From Bradyrhizobium lablabi (GTDB taxonomy: Bacteria; Pseudomonadota; Alphaproteobacteria; Rhizobiales; Xanthobacteraceae): a DNA stretch of 64,000 nt. Under the pieces are notes generated by a model. That model worked only from the letters and a program-made list of their open reading frames with translations. It was not told where the DNA came from and made no database searches. The stretch is from positions 16,673 to 80,672 of the forward strand of contig NZ_JAFCLN010000027.1 of NCBI RefSeq assembly GCF_018129385.1, written 5' to 3'. Below are positions 34,116-43,258 of this stretch, piece after piece. The translations under genes were made by a program, and so were the position numbers. Each line of letters opens with the position of its first letter. The first letter of the stretch is position 1.

Positions 34116-35435
34116 TCAAATCGCCGGCTCGGGCGAGCGGCCGACGCTTTCGTAGATGAAGCCGTGCGCTTCCATATCCGCCGTTCGGTAAATGTTGCGC
34201 AGGTCGACCACGACCGGGCGGGCCATCTCAGCCTTCAGGCGTTCGAGATCAAGCGTGCGGTAATGCACCCACTCCGTCACCACGACCATGGCGTCGGCGC
34301 CCTTCACGCAGGCGTAAGCGTCGTCGCAATATTCGATATCGGGCAGTTCCTTGCGCGCCTGTTCCATGCCGACCGGATCGTGCGCGCGCACTTTTGCACC
34401 CATGTCGAGCAGGCCGGTCACCAACGGGATCGACGGCGCTTCGCGCATGTCGTCGGTGTCGGGCTTGAAGGTGAGGCCGAGCACGGCAACCGTCTTGCCG
34501 CGCAGGCTGCCGCCGGCGGCGTTCGACACCTTGCGCGCCATCGCGCGCTTGCGGTTGTCGTTGACGCCCAGCACGGCCTCGACGATGCGCAAATTCACAT
34601 CATGGTCCTGCGCGATCTTCACCAGCGCGCGGGTGTCCTTCGGAAAACACGAGCCGCCGAAGCCGGGGCCGGCATGCAAAAATTTCGAACCGATGCGGTT
34701 GTCGAGACCGATGCCGCGGGCGACTTCCTGCACGTCGGCGCCGACCTTTTCCGCGAGATCCGCGATCTCGTTGATGAAGGTGATTTTTGTGGCGAGGAAG
34801 GCGTTCGCAGCGTATTTGATCAATTCCGCGGTCCGGCGCTCCGTGTACATCAGCGGCGCCTGGTTGAGCGACAGCGGCCGGTAGATATCGCCGAGCACTT
34901 TTCGTGCACGCTCATCTGATGTGCCGACCACGATGCGGTCGGGGAACTTGAAATCGCGGATCGCGGCGCCCTCGCGCAAGAATTCCGGATTGGAGGCGAC
35001 GACGAAATCGGCGGACGAATTGGTCTCGCGGATGATCCGCTCGACCTCGTCGCCGGTGCCGACCGGGACGGTCGATTTTGTCACCACCACGGTGAAGCCG
35101 GAGATCGCGCCGGCGATCTCGCGCGCGGCGGCGTGGACGTAGCTCAAATCGGCATGACCGTCGCCACGGCGCGACGGCGTGCCGACCGCGATGAAGACCG
35201 CACCGGCTTCCGCCACCGGCGCCTTCAGGTCGGTCGTAAAGTTGAGGCGGCCCGCCTTCGCGTTGGACGCCACCAGCGCATCGAGGCCGGGCTCGAAGAT
35301 CGGGATCTCGCCGCGCAACAGGGCTGCGATCTTGCTGTCGTCCTTGTCGACGCAGGTGACCTGGTGGCCGAAATCGGCAAAGCAGGCGCCGGACACCAGC
35401 CCCACATAGCCCGTGCCAATCATGGCAATTCGCAT
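34116..35435 (-). CDS. UDP-glucose 6-dehydrogenase
   Basis: A 439-residue enzyme that oxidises UDP-glucose to UDP-glucuronate with two NAD+. The NAD-binding start is MRIAMIGTGYVGLVSGACFA. The catalytic Cys 263 lies in GPGFGGSCFPKDTRAL, with Lys and Asp partners in NAFLATKITFINEIADL and TFKPDTDDMREAPS. Product UDP-glucuronate feeds exopolysaccharide, capsule or lipid A decoration. A TTAACCAT half-site lies 21-28 bases upstream of the start (35456-35463, minus strand), a possible single CtrA half-site. The next gene, divergent, encodes an acyltransferase that may also act on surface polysaccharide. Confidence 0.94.
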   Translation of the reverse strand: MRIAMIGTGYVGLVSGACFADFGHQVTCVDKDDSKIAALLRGEIPIFEPGLDALVASNAKAGRLNFTTDLKAPVAEAGAVFIAVGTPSRRGDGHADLSYVHAAAREIAGAISGFTVVVTKSTVPVGTGDEVERIIRETNSSADFVVASNPEFLREGAAIRDFKFPDRIVVGTSDERARKVLGDIYRPLSLNQAPLMYTERRTAELIKYAANAFLATKITFINEIADLAEKVGADVQEVARGIGLDNRIGSKFLHAGPGFGGSCFPKDTRALVKIAQDHDVNLRIVEAVLGVNDNRKRAMARKVSNAAGGSLRGKTVAVLGLTFKPDTDDMREAPSIPLVTGLLDMGAKVRAHDPVGMEQARKELPDIEYCDDAYACVKGADAMVVVTEWVHYRTLDLERLKAEMARPVVVDLRNIYRTADMEAHGFIYESVGRSPEPAI

Positions 35436-35603
35436 GAATCAACCTGCCGTATTTGATGGTTAACGCGACCGCCTCTTAGGACATTTTGCAGGCGGAGGGA
35501 AAGGGGCAGGTTCCGAAAAACCGGCACATCATTTGTATGAATAAAGGAGAAAGAAACCGATGGGGCCGATGATGCGCCCGTCACGCACCGAAACAGGACA
35601 GCG

Positions 35604-36662
35604 ATGAACGTTAACGGCACATCCTCCGGCCCTGGGCGTCCCGCGGGCGGACGCATCGATTGGGTGGACTACGCCAAGGGCATCTGCATCGTAATGGTGG
35701 TCATGATGCATTCGGTGCTGGGCGTGGAGGCCGCCGCCGGCCAGACCGGTTTCATGCATGCGCTGGTGGCCTTCGCAAAACCCTTCAGAATGCCGGATTT
35801 CTTCCTGATTTCGGGGCTTTTCCTGGCGGTGGTGATCGACCGCGACTGGCGCACCTATCTCGACCGCAAGGTGGTGCATTTCGTCTATTTCTATGTGCTG
35901 TGGGTGACCATCCAGTTCGGCTTCAAGGCGCCCGGCTTTGCCGCGGAGAGCGGCTGGCGGCACGTCGGCTATCTGTACCTGGAATCCTTTATCGAGCCGT
36001 TCGGCACGCTGTGGTTCATTTATCTGCTGCCGGTGTTTTTCGTTGTCACAAAACTGACACGTAACGCGCCGCCGCTTGCGATCTTTGCGGCGGCCGCGGC
36101 GCTCGAGATGATGCATGTCGCAACGGGCTGGACCGTGATCGACGAGTTCTGCGCGCGATTTGTCTATTTCTATTCCGGCTACTGGCTTGCTTCCTCAGTG
36201 TTCGCCCTGTCGGATCGCGCGCGGGCGCGACCCCTGCTGGCGATCGCAGGGCTGGCGACGTGGGCGCTCGTCAACGGCGCGCTGGTGGAATCGGGATACA
36301 GCGAATGGCCGCTGATCTCGCTGGCGCTCGGGCTCGCCGGCGCCGGTGCGATCATCGTCACCGGGACGCTGCTGGCGCGGATGCAGTGGCTGAACTTTCT
36401 GCGTTTTTGCGGCGAGCATTCGATCGTCATTTATCTGGCCTTCTTCCTGCCAATGGCAACGACACGTGCGGTGCTGCTGAAGACCGGCGTGATCCCCGAC
36501 ATCGGCACGATTTCGCTGATCGTCACCGTCGCCGGTGTCGCCGGTGCGCTCCTGATCTGGCGCGTGGCGCTGATGGCCGGCGCGCGCTTCCTGTTCGAAC
36601 GGCCCGATGCATTCTGGATCGCGCCGCGGAAGGCGGGAGCGCGGTTGCAGGCGGCGGAGTAG
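35604..36662 (+). CDS. Membrane acyltransferase, acyltransferase-3 family
   Basis: A 352-residue inner-membrane protein with about ten helices. It begins RIDWVDYAKGICIVMVVMMHSVLG, the acyltransferase-3 motif with the catalytic His in MMHS, and continues with FRMPDFFLISGLFLAVV. Such proteins move acetyl or other acyl groups to sugars of surface polysaccharides or related molecules (OatA, WecH, NodX type). The acceptor is unknown; proximity to UDP-glucose dehydrogenase hints at polysaccharide. AGGACAG precedes ATG 35604. Confidence 0.88.
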   Translation: MNVNGTSSGPGRPAGGRIDWVDYAKGICIVMVVMMHSVLGVEAAAGQTGFMHALVAFAKPFRMPDFFLISGLFLAVVIDRDWRTYLDRKVVHFVYFYVLWVTIQFGFKAPGFAAESGWRHVGYLYLESFIEPFGTLWFIYLLPVFFVVTKLTRNAPPLAIFAAAAALEMMHVATGWTVIDEFCARFVYFYSGYWLASSVFALSDRARARPLLAIAGLATWALVNGALVESGYSEWPLISLALGLAGAGAIIVTGTLLARMQWLNFLRFCGEHSIVIYLAFFLPMATTRAVLLKTGVIPDIGTISLIVTVAGVAGALLIWRVALMAGARFLFERPDAFWIAPRKAGARLQAAE

Positions 36663-36684
36663 CACTCTTTCCACCACAACACTC

Positions 36685-36782
36685 GTCATCGCCCGGCTTG
36701 ACCGGGCGATCCAGTACGCTGCGGCTTCTCGGCTCAAACTCGGGTCTCTGGAATACTGGATCCCCGCCTTCGCGGGGATGAC
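36685..36782. repeat. Palindromic repeat, family D (copy 6)
   Basis: GTCATCGCCCGGCTTGACCG..GGCGATCCAGTACGC on the left, GGAATACTGGATCCCCG..CGGGGATGAC on the right, about 38 bases between arms. This intact copy shows the arrangement from which the split copy at 20356-20742 differs. Confidence 0.9.
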
Positions 36783-36901
36783 GGCGGAAGACGCCGCAAC
36801 GATGGAGAAGTACCGGAACGCCAGTGGATAGAGGTGGCAGCATCGCCAGATTCCCGTCCCGCGAGGCTGTCAATCTGCGCAAAAATCCCTAAATTTCGGC
36901 C

Positions 36902-39900
36902 ATGCCGAAAACAGCCCCCAAGAAACCGTCCGAGCCCGCCAAAGCCGTTGCCGCCGCGAAAACGGCTGAAACGCCCGCCGCGGCAAAACCCGCCGCAAAA
37001 CCTGTCGCCGCCGCAGGCATCGCCAAGGGCGACCACGTCTTCCTGGTCGACGGTTCCTCCTACATTTTTCGCGCCTATCACGCGCTGCCGCCGCTCAACC
37101 GCAAATCCGACGGGTTGCAGGTCAATGCCGTGCTCGGCTTCTGCAACATGTTGTGGAAGCTGCTCCGCGACATGCCGCCGGACAACCGGCCGACGCATCT
37201 GGCCATCGTGTTCGACAAGTCGGAAGTCACCTTCCGCAACAAGCTCTATCCCGACTACAAGGCGCACCGGCCGCCGGCGCCCGACGATCTGATCCCGCAG
37301 TTCCCGCTGATCCGCCAGGCGGTGCACGCCTTCGACCTGCCCTGCCTGGAACAGGACGGTTTTGAGGCCGACGATCTGATCGCTACCTATGTCCGGCAGG
37401 CCTGCGAGAGCGGCGCCAGCGCCACCATCGTGTCCTCGGACAAGGATTTGATGCAGCTCGTCACCGACTGCGTCTACATGTACGACACCATGAAGGACCG
37501 CCGCATCGGCATTCCCGAGGTGATCGAAAAGTTCGGCGTGCCGCCGGAAAAGGTGGTGGAGGTGCAGGCGCTGGCCGGCGATTCCACCGACAACGTGCCC
37601 GGCGTGCCCGGCATCGGCGTCAAGACCGCCGCGCAATTGATTGTCGAGTACGGCGACCTCGAGACGCTGCTGCTCCGCGCCGGCGAGATCAAGCAGCCGA
37701 AACGGCGCGAGGCGCTGATCGAGAACGCCGAGAAGGCGCGCATCTCGCGCCAGCTCGTGCTGCTCGACGACAAGGTCGATCTTCAAGTGCCGATCGGCGA
37801 CCTCGCGGTGCAGGAGCCCGATGCGCGCAAGCTGATCGCATTCCTCAAAGCGATGGAATTTTCCGCCCTCACCCGCCGCGTCGCCGATTATTCGCAGATC
37901 GACCCCTCGGACGTCGAGGCGGATGCCGGCAAGGGCGGGACGGCGGCAAAAGCCGCGGCTGGCGCGCCCACGGAGGCAAAATCCGCAGCAGCAGCCGGCG
38001 ATCTCTTTGCAGGGACCGCCGCGCAGCCTGCGAAAAAGGGCGGCAAGGAGGATAAATCCTCCAGCCTCAAGGGCACGCCGATCTCGCTCGCCCACGCGCG
38101 CGCCGAGGCGGTCCGCAAGATTCCGTTCGACCGCAAGAAATACGAGACCATCCGCAGCCTCGACCAGCTCAAGGCCTGGCTTGCGCGGGTGCATGATGTC
38201 GGCCATTTCGCGATCGAGGCGATGTCGGACTCGATCGATCCGATGCAGGCCGAGATGAGTGGCATCGCGCTGGCGCTGGCGCCGAACGATGCCTGCTACG
38301 TCCCGCTCGGCCACAAGCAATCCGGCAGCGGCGCCGGCCTGTTCGATGCCGGCCTCGCGCCGGACCAGATCAAGGCTGGCGATGCGCTGGCCGCGCTGAA
38401 GCCGCTGGTGGAATCGTCCGGCATCTTGAAGATCGGCTTCAACGTCAAGTTCAGCGCCGTGATGCTGGCCCAGCACGGCCTCACCTTGCGCAACTATGAC
38501 GATGCGCAGTTGATGTCCTATGCGCTCGATGCCGGCCGCAACGCGCATGGGATCGAAGGGCTGACCGAACGCTGGCTCGGGCATGCCGTGGTGAACTATG
38601 GCGGCCTCATCGGCAGCGGCAAAGGCAAGCTTTCGTTCGACCAGGTCGCGATCGACAAGGCGGCGGAATATTCGGCCGAAAGCGCCGACGCGGCCTTGCG
38701 GCTGTGGCGGGTGTTCAAACCGCGCCTCGTCGCCGAGCGCATGACCGCCGTTTACGAGACGCTGGAGCGGCCGCTGGTTTCCGTGCTGGCGCGGATGGAG
38801 CGGCGCGGTATCTCGATCGACCGTCAGGTGCTGTCGCGGCTATCGGGCGACTTTGCCCAGACCGCGGCGCGGGTCGAGGCCGAGCTACAGGAGCTCGCGG
38901 GCGAGCCGATCAATGTCGGCAGCCCGAAGCAGATCGGCGACATCATCTTCGGCAAGATGGGACTACCGGGCGGCAGCAAGACCAAGACCGGCGCATGGTC
39001 GACCTCGGCGCAAATTCTCGACGAACTCGCCGAGCAAGGTCACGAATTCCCGAAGAAGATTCTGGAGTGGCGGCAAGTCTCGAAGCTGAAATCGACCTAT
39101 ACCGACGCGCTGCCGAATTACGTGCATCCGCAGACCCATCGCGTGCACACGACCTACGCGCTGGCGGCGACTACCACGGGGCGGCTATCGTCGAACGAGC
39201 CGAACCTGCAGAACATCCCGGTGCGCACCGAGGACGGCCGAAAAATCCGTCGCGCCTTCATCGCAACGCCCGGGCACAAGCTGGTCTCTGCCGACTATTC
39301 GCAGATCGAATTGCGGTTGCTGGCCGAGATCGCCGACGTCCCCGTGTTGAGGCAGGCGTTCCGCGACGGCCTCGACATTCACGCCATGACGGCCTCCGAG
39401 ATGTTCGGCGTGCCGATCAAGGACATGCCGGGCGAAGTGCGCCGCCGCGCCAAGGCGATCAATTTCGGCATCATCTACGGCATCTCGGCGTTTGGTCTTG
39501 CCAACCAGCTCGGCATCGCGCGCGAGGAAGCCTCCGCCTACATCAAGAAATATTTTGAGCGATTCCCCGGCATCCGCGACTACATGGACCAGACCAAGGA
39601 ATTTTGCCGCAAGCACGGCTATGTCGAGACGCTGTTCGGGCGCAAATGCCACTACCCCGAGATCAAGGCAAGCAACGCCTCGGTGCGCTCCTTCAACGAA
39701 CGCGCCGCGATCAACGCCCGCCTGCAAGGCACCGCCGCCGACATCATCCGCCGCGCCATGATCCGCATCGAGGACGCGCTGACGGCGAAGAAGCTGTCGG
39801 CGCAGATGCTGCTACAGGTGCACGACGAACTGATCTTTGAGGTGCCCGACGACGAGGTGGCCGCCACGCTGCCGGTGGTGCAGCACACCATGCAGGACGC

Positions 39901-39979
39901 GCCCTTCCCGGCCGTGCTGCTGTCACTGCCGCTCCAGGTCGACGCGCGCGCGGCGAACAATTGGGAAGAGGCGCATTGA
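36902..39979 (+). CDS. polA: DNA polymerase I with an apparently dead proofreading domain
   Basis: A 1025-residue family A polymerase. An Ala/Lys/Pro-rich tail of about 40 residues precedes the 5'-3' exonuclease/FEN domain (VFLVDGSSYIFRAYHALPPL; FEADDLIATYV; SSDKDLMQLV; GDSTDNVPGVPGIG). The polymerase domain is intact: DYSQIELRLLAEIA, RRRAKAINFGIIYGI, QVHDELIFEVP. The 3'-5' exonuclease fold is present but its catalytic acids are gone: the DxE motif reads E439-A-M441, the second Asp is Ser 518 (FNVKFSAVML), and YxxxD is Y590-SAE-S594. It should repair and process Okazaki fragments but not proofread. Confidence 0.95.
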   Translation: MPKTAPKKPSEPAKAVAAAKTAETPAAAKPAAKPVAAAGIAKGDHVFLVDGSSYIFRAYHALPPLNRKSDGLQVNAVLGFCNMLWKLLRDMPPDNRPTHLAIVFDKSEVTFRNKLYPDYKAHRPPAPDDLIPQFPLIRQAVHAFDLPCLEQDGFEADDLIATYVRQACESGASATIVSSDKDLMQLVTDCVYMYDTMKDRRIGIPEVIEKFGVPPEKVVEVQALAGDSTDNVPGVPGIGVKTAAQLIVEYGDLETLLLRAGEIKQPKRREALIENAEKARISRQLVLLDDKVDLQVPIGDLAVQEPDARKLIAFLKAMEFSALTRRVADYSQIDPSDVEADAGKGGTAAKAAAGAPTEAKSAAAAGDLFAGTAAQPAKKGGKEDKSSSLKGTPISLAHARAEAVRKIPFDRKKYETIRSLDQLKAWLARVHDVGHFAIEAMSDSIDPMQAEMSGIALALAPNDACYVPLGHKQSGSGAGLFDAGLAPDQIKAGDALAALKPLVESSGILKIGFNVKFSAVMLAQHGLTLRNYDDAQLMSYALDAGRNAHGIEGLTERWLGHAVVNYGGLIGSGKGKLSFDQVAIDKAAEYSAESADAALRLWRVFKPRLVAERMTAVYETLERPLVSVLARMERRGISIDRQVLSRLSGDFAQTAARVEAELQELAGEPINVGSPKQIGDIIFGKMGLPGGSKTKTGAWSTSAQILDELAEQGHEFPKKILEWRQVSKLKSTYTDALPNYVHPQTHRVHTTYALAATTTGRLSSNEPNLQNIPVRTEDGRKIRRAFIATPGHKLVSADYSQIELRLLAEIADVPVLRQAFRDGLDIHAMTASEMFGVPIKDMPGEVRRRAKAINFGIIYGISAFGLANQLGIAREEASAYIKKYFERFPGIRDYMDQTKEFCRKHGYVETLFGRKCHYPEIKASNASVRSFNERAAINARLQGTAADIIRRAMIRIEDALTAKKLSAQMLLQVHDELIFEVPDDEVAATLPVVQHTMQDAPFPAVLLSLPLQVDARAANNWEEAH

Positions 39980-40024
39980 TACGGCGCAATGCCGCGGCCG
40001 TCCAATGGCAGTACGGCCGCGCGC

Positions 40025-40657
40025 ATGACTGACATCAATCCCCTTCTTGCCTTCGCGCTGACGTCGCTGATCATCGAGATCACGCCCGGCCCGAACATGA
40101 CCTATCTCGCAGCGCTCTCGCTGTCGGGCGGCATGCGTACCGGCTTTGCGGCGGTGGCCGGGATTGCCATCGGGTTGATGACCTACGGGATCATCGCCGC
40201 GCTGGGACTGGCGGCGGTGATCGACAATTCGCCGCTGCTCTATGGCACTTTGCGCTGGGCCGGTGTCGCCTATCTGTTGTGGCTCGCCTGGGAAGCCTGG
40301 TCGAGCGAGCGCGAGACCTCACCGGAAAAGGCCGAAAGCACCGACATCCCGCCATGGGTCGCCTTCCGCCGCGGGCTGATCACCAACCTGCTCAATCCAA
40401 AGGCTGCCGTGTTCTATGTCGCAATATTACCGGAGTTCATCCAGCCTGCCGGCAGATCGGTCGCCGCGCAAACGCTGAGCTTGAGCTTCATCTATGTGGC
40501 GATTGCGACGGCAATCCATGCCGGCATCGTGGTGCTGGCGGGCTCGCTGCAATCGACCATCATAGGCGGCAATCGCCGCCGCCTGGTGCGGCGCGGATTG
40601 GCGGTGGCGCTGGTCTTCATCGCGATCTGGTTCGCGCTGACGACGGGCCAGTCCTGA
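40025..40657 (+). CDS. LysE-family exporter (first)
   Basis: A 210-residue inner-membrane protein with six predicted helices. LIIEITPGPNMTYLAALSLS near the start is the LysE/RhtB signature, and RRGLITNLLNPKAAVFYVAI in the middle is equally typical. Family members export amino acids or related metabolites; the substrate is not readable. I chose ATG 40025 (MTDINPLLAF); the frame is open 12 codons upstream. A second LysE-type gene follows after about 100 bases; the two are related but not close copies. Confidence 0.9.
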   Translation: MTDINPLLAFALTSLIIEITPGPNMTYLAALSLSGGMRTGFAAVAGIAIGLMTYGIIAALGLAAVIDNSPLLYGTLRWAGVAYLLWLAWEAWSSERETSPEKAESTDIPPWVAFRRGLITNLLNPKAAVFYVAILPEFIQPAGRSVAAQTLSLSFIYVAIATAIHAGIVVLAGSLQSTIIGGNRRRLVRRGLAVALVFIAIWFALTTGQS

Positions 40658-40759
40658 GATTGCTCCGAATTTTTCCGGTGAAATCGGTGCAATTGACGCG
40701 ATGACATCGTGGCGCGGCGCACGCTAGAAAATGTGCGCATTCCATCTCGCGAGTCCCTC

Positions 40760-41395
40760 ATGCCCCACCTCCCCGCTCTGCTCGGTTTCGCCCTTGTCTC
40801 GCTCGGTATGGTGCTGACGCCGGGGCCGAACATGATTTATCTGATATCCCGCTCGATCTCGCAGGGCACATCAGCCGGGATGGTGTCGCTCGGCGGCGTG
40901 GCGCTCGGTTTTGTGTTCTACATGCTGTGTGCGGCGTTCGGCATCACGGCGCTGCTGTTCGCGGTGCCCTATGCCTATGATGCGTTACGCATCGCCGGTG
41001 CGCTGTATCTGCTGTGGCTCGCATGGCAGGTGATCAAGCCGAACGGGCGTTCGCCGTTTCAGGTGCGGGAATTGCCGGCGGACAGTTCGCGAAAACTGTT
41101 TGCGATGGGGTTCGTCACCAATCTGCTGAACCCGAAGATCGCGATGCTGTATCTGGCGCTGCTGCCGCAATTCATCGATCCCGCCGCCGGCAGCGTGCTC
41201 GGGCAGTCGGTCGTGTTCGGAACGATCCAGATCGCGATCAGCGTCAGCGTGAATGCGATGATCGCGCTGACGGCGGGTTCGATCACGGGATTCCTCGCGC
41301 AGCGGCCGATGTGGCTGCTCGCGCAGCGCTGGCTGATGGGGACGGTGCTGGCGGGATTTGCGCTGAAGATGGCGTTCGAGGCGCGGAGGGCGTGA
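40760..41395 (+). CDS. LysE-family exporter (second)
   Basis: A 211-residue inner-membrane protein with six predicted helices and the LysE/RhtB signatures VSLGMVLTPGPNMIYLISRS and MGFVTNLLNPKIAMLYLALL. ATG 40760 (MPHLPALLGF) was chosen; upstream frame lacks similarity. It is probably a homoserine/threonine-type or broader metabolite exporter, a family-level inference. It is followed directly by a family B repeat that separates it from the convergent GST gene. Confidence 0.9.
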   Translation: MPHLPALLGFALVSLGMVLTPGPNMIYLISRSISQGTSAGMVSLGGVALGFVFYMLCAAFGITALLFAVPYAYDALRIAGALYLLWLAWQVIKPNGRSPFQVRELPADSSRKLFAMGFVTNLLNPKIAMLYLALLPQFIDPAAGSVLGQSVVFGTIQIAISVSVNAMIALTAGSITGFLAQRPMWLLAQRWLMGTVLAGFALKMAFEARRA

Positions 41396-41400
41396 GCTTT

Positions 41401-41541
41401 CTTCCTTCTCCCCTTGTGGGAGAAGGTGGCGCGGACGCAGTCCGCGACGGATGAGGGGTCTGCATCCGCGGAGAGAACCCCTCACCCGGCCGCGATGCTT
41501 CCGCATCGCGTCCACCCTCTCCCACAAGGGGAGAGGGGAAG
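41401..41541. repeat. Palindromic repeat, family B (copy 2)
   Basis: CTTCTCCCCTTGTGGGAGAAGG, GCGCGGACGCAGTCCGCG and GATGAGGGG on the left; ACCCCTCACCC, then GATGCTTCCGCATC, then CCACCCTCTCCCACAAGGGG on the right. The left half is identical over more than 50 bases to copy 1 at 4340, which shows recent spread or gene conversion. Confidence 0.9.
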
Positions 41542-41557
41542 AGCGCGCTCCTCTGAA

Positions 41558-42184
41558 CTAGTCCAGCTTCGCTTCCATGCCCCGCTTCACCGCCGGGCGG
41601 GCCATCAGCGCCTCGTACCAGCGCTTGACGCTGGGGAAATCGGTCAGTTCGACCTTATGGCGCGGGTGGCGCCAGGCCCAGCCGAGGATGGCGAAGTCGG
41701 CGACCGAGAGCGCGCCCGCGACGAACTCGCGGCCGGCGAGGCGCTTGTCGAGCACGTCGTAGAGGCGCCGCGTTTCCTTCATGTAGCGGTTGAGGCCATA
41801 GGCGCGGTCCTGCTCGTTCTCGAGCGCGATGAAATGGTGCACCTGGCCGGGCATCGGGCCAAAGCCGCCCATCTGCCACATCAGCCATTCATAGACCGGG
41901 ATGCGCTCGGCTAGCGGCTGGGGGAGGAATTTGCCGGTCTTTTCGCCGAGATAGAGCAGGATCGCGCCGGACTCGAACACGCTGACCGGCTTGCCGTTCG
42001 GCCCGTCGGGATCGACGATGGCGGGGATCTTGTTGTTCGGGCTGATGGCGAGGAACGAGGGCGACATCTGCTCGCCCTTGGTGATGTTCACCGGGATCAC
42101 CTTGTAGGGCAGCCCCATCTCCTCCAGCGCGACCGAGATTTTTCGGCCGTTCGGCGTGTTCCAGGTGTGCAGCTCGATGGTCAT
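41558..42184 (-). CDS. Glutathione S-transferase family protein (YfcG/Nu-like)
   Basis: A 208-residue thioredoxin-fold protein. The N-terminal domain starts IELHTWNTPNGRKISVALEE, with the TPNG motif typical of Nu-class/YfcG-type proteins acting as disulfide reductases, then NNKIPAIVDPDGP and VFESGAILLYLGEKTG (glutathione-binding SNAIL-like motif ESGA). The C-terminal helical domain includes EWLMWQMGGFGPMPGQVHHF. I started at ATG 42184; the frame continues upstream to 42451 into the pyrE promoter and start region. It is divergent from pyrE. Confidence 0.9.
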   Translation of the reverse strand: MTIELHTWNTPNGRKISVALEEMGLPYKVIPVNITKGEQMSPSFLAISPNNKIPAIVDPDGPNGKPVSVFESGAILLYLGEKTGKFLPQPLAERIPVYEWLMWQMGGFGPMPGQVHHFIALENEQDRAYGLNRYMKETRRLYDVLDKRLAGREFVAGALSVADFAILGWAWRHPRHKVELTDFPSVKRWYEALMARPAVKRGMEAKLD

Positions 42185-42377
42185 TTTCTTGTTTCCCCCA
42201 GAGAATTGTTGCGCTTGCCTAGCCCGGAACCGGCTGACGTTACAACCGGCCTTTTCCGTATATCCTGCCCGCTTGCCGCGACGATGAGGGGTGTTGACGG
42301 GCCGATATCGGCGCTGGAATGTCCGCTCCTTCGCGAATAGATTGCGCGCCATTTGCAAGAAGCCCGGAACAGACGCC

Positions 42378-42941
42378 TTGTCCAAATCAGCCTCCCGCGC
42401 CCGCCTCGCCGAGATCATCCGCAAGCGATCGTTCGGCCGCGGCGAAATCACCCTCGCCTCGGGCCGTAAGAGCGATTTCTATTTCAACCTCAAGCCGACC
42501 ATGCTGGACCCCGAGGGCGCCGCGCTTTTGGCCGAGCTGACCTATGAGGCGCTGAAGGACGACAATCTCGATTTCGTCGGCGGGCTGGAGATGGGCGCGG
42601 TGCCGCTCGCCGGCGCGCTGGCGCAGCTCTCCTGGATGAAGGGGCACCCGATCGCCGCGTTCTTCGTGCGCAAGAAGCCGAAGGAGCACGGCGCGCGGCT
42701 GGCGGTCGAGGGCCTTGCCAAGGGCGAGACCCTGCAGGGCAAGCGCGTCGTGATCGTCGAGGACGTCACCACGACAGGCGGCTCGGCGCTGAAGGCGGTG
42801 GAAGCCGTGCGCGAGGCCGGCGCCGAGGTCGCGCTGGTCTTCACCATGGTCGACCGCGAGGAAGGCGCGACGGAGACGTTTGCGGAAGCCGGGTTGCCGT
42901 TCCGCTCGCTGTACAAGGCGGGTGAGTTTCTGAAGGACTAG
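42378..42941 (+). CDS. pyrE: Orotate phosphoribosyltransferase
   Basis: A 187-residue enzyme that joins orotate to PRPP in pyrimidine synthesis. The PRPP loop reads VVIVEDVTTTGGSALKAVEA, and FFVRKKPKEHGARLAVEG carries the catalytic Lys loop. The normal beginning, SKSASRARLAEIIRKRSFG, starts with TTG at 42378, with GGAA about 11 bases upstream. An ATG-type start at 42291 would add 29 residues without similarity, so TTG is preferred. The gene is divergent from the GST gene. Confidence 0.94.
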   Translation: MSKSASRARLAEIIRKRSFGRGEITLASGRKSDFYFNLKPTMLDPEGAALLAELTYEALKDDNLDFVGGLEMGAVPLAGALAQLSWMKGHPIAAFFVRKKPKEHGARLAVEGLAKGETLQGKRVVIVEDVTTTGGSALKAVEAVREAGAEVALVFTMVDREEGATETFAEAGLPFRSLYKAGEFLKD

Positions 42942-42948
42942 GCTCTCG

Positions 42949-43095
42949 TGTCCCGGACGCGGTGCAGCGTGAAACGCTGCGCTGCAGAGCCGGGACCCAC
43001 GCTGCCGAAGCGCCACATCGCATAGGCCCCGGCTCTGCAGCGCACCGCCGGAGTCGCGCTTCGCGCGATCCCGAAGGCGCTGCGTCCGGGGCACA
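42949..43095. repeat. Palindromic repeat, family F
   Basis: GTGTCCCGGACGCGGTGCAG..GCAGAGCCGGGACCCA on the left and GGCCCCGGCTCTGCAGCGC..GCTGCGTCCGGGGCAC on the right form an imperfect inverted repeat with several internal hairpins. It is the only copy of this family noticed in the window and lies between pyrE and the DUF2865 gene. Confidence 0.75.
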
Positions 43096-43258
43096 AGAAC
43101 GAGTCGCATTTCTTTCCGCCAAAACCCGCGCCACTCACCAGTCATTTACCATCCGATCCTATGGTGAATCAGAGCCGAATGCGCGCGGCGCGCTGGCTCG
43201 AAATTTCCGTTGCGTCCGGCTGGAGTTGGCGTTGCGTACAGAGTTGGGTTTTCGGCGC

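Noticed and set aside
35456..35463. CtrA regulation of UDP-glucose dehydrogenase
   Set aside because: Only one TTAACCAT half-site is present, which is too little to claim control; mentioned in the gene entry only.
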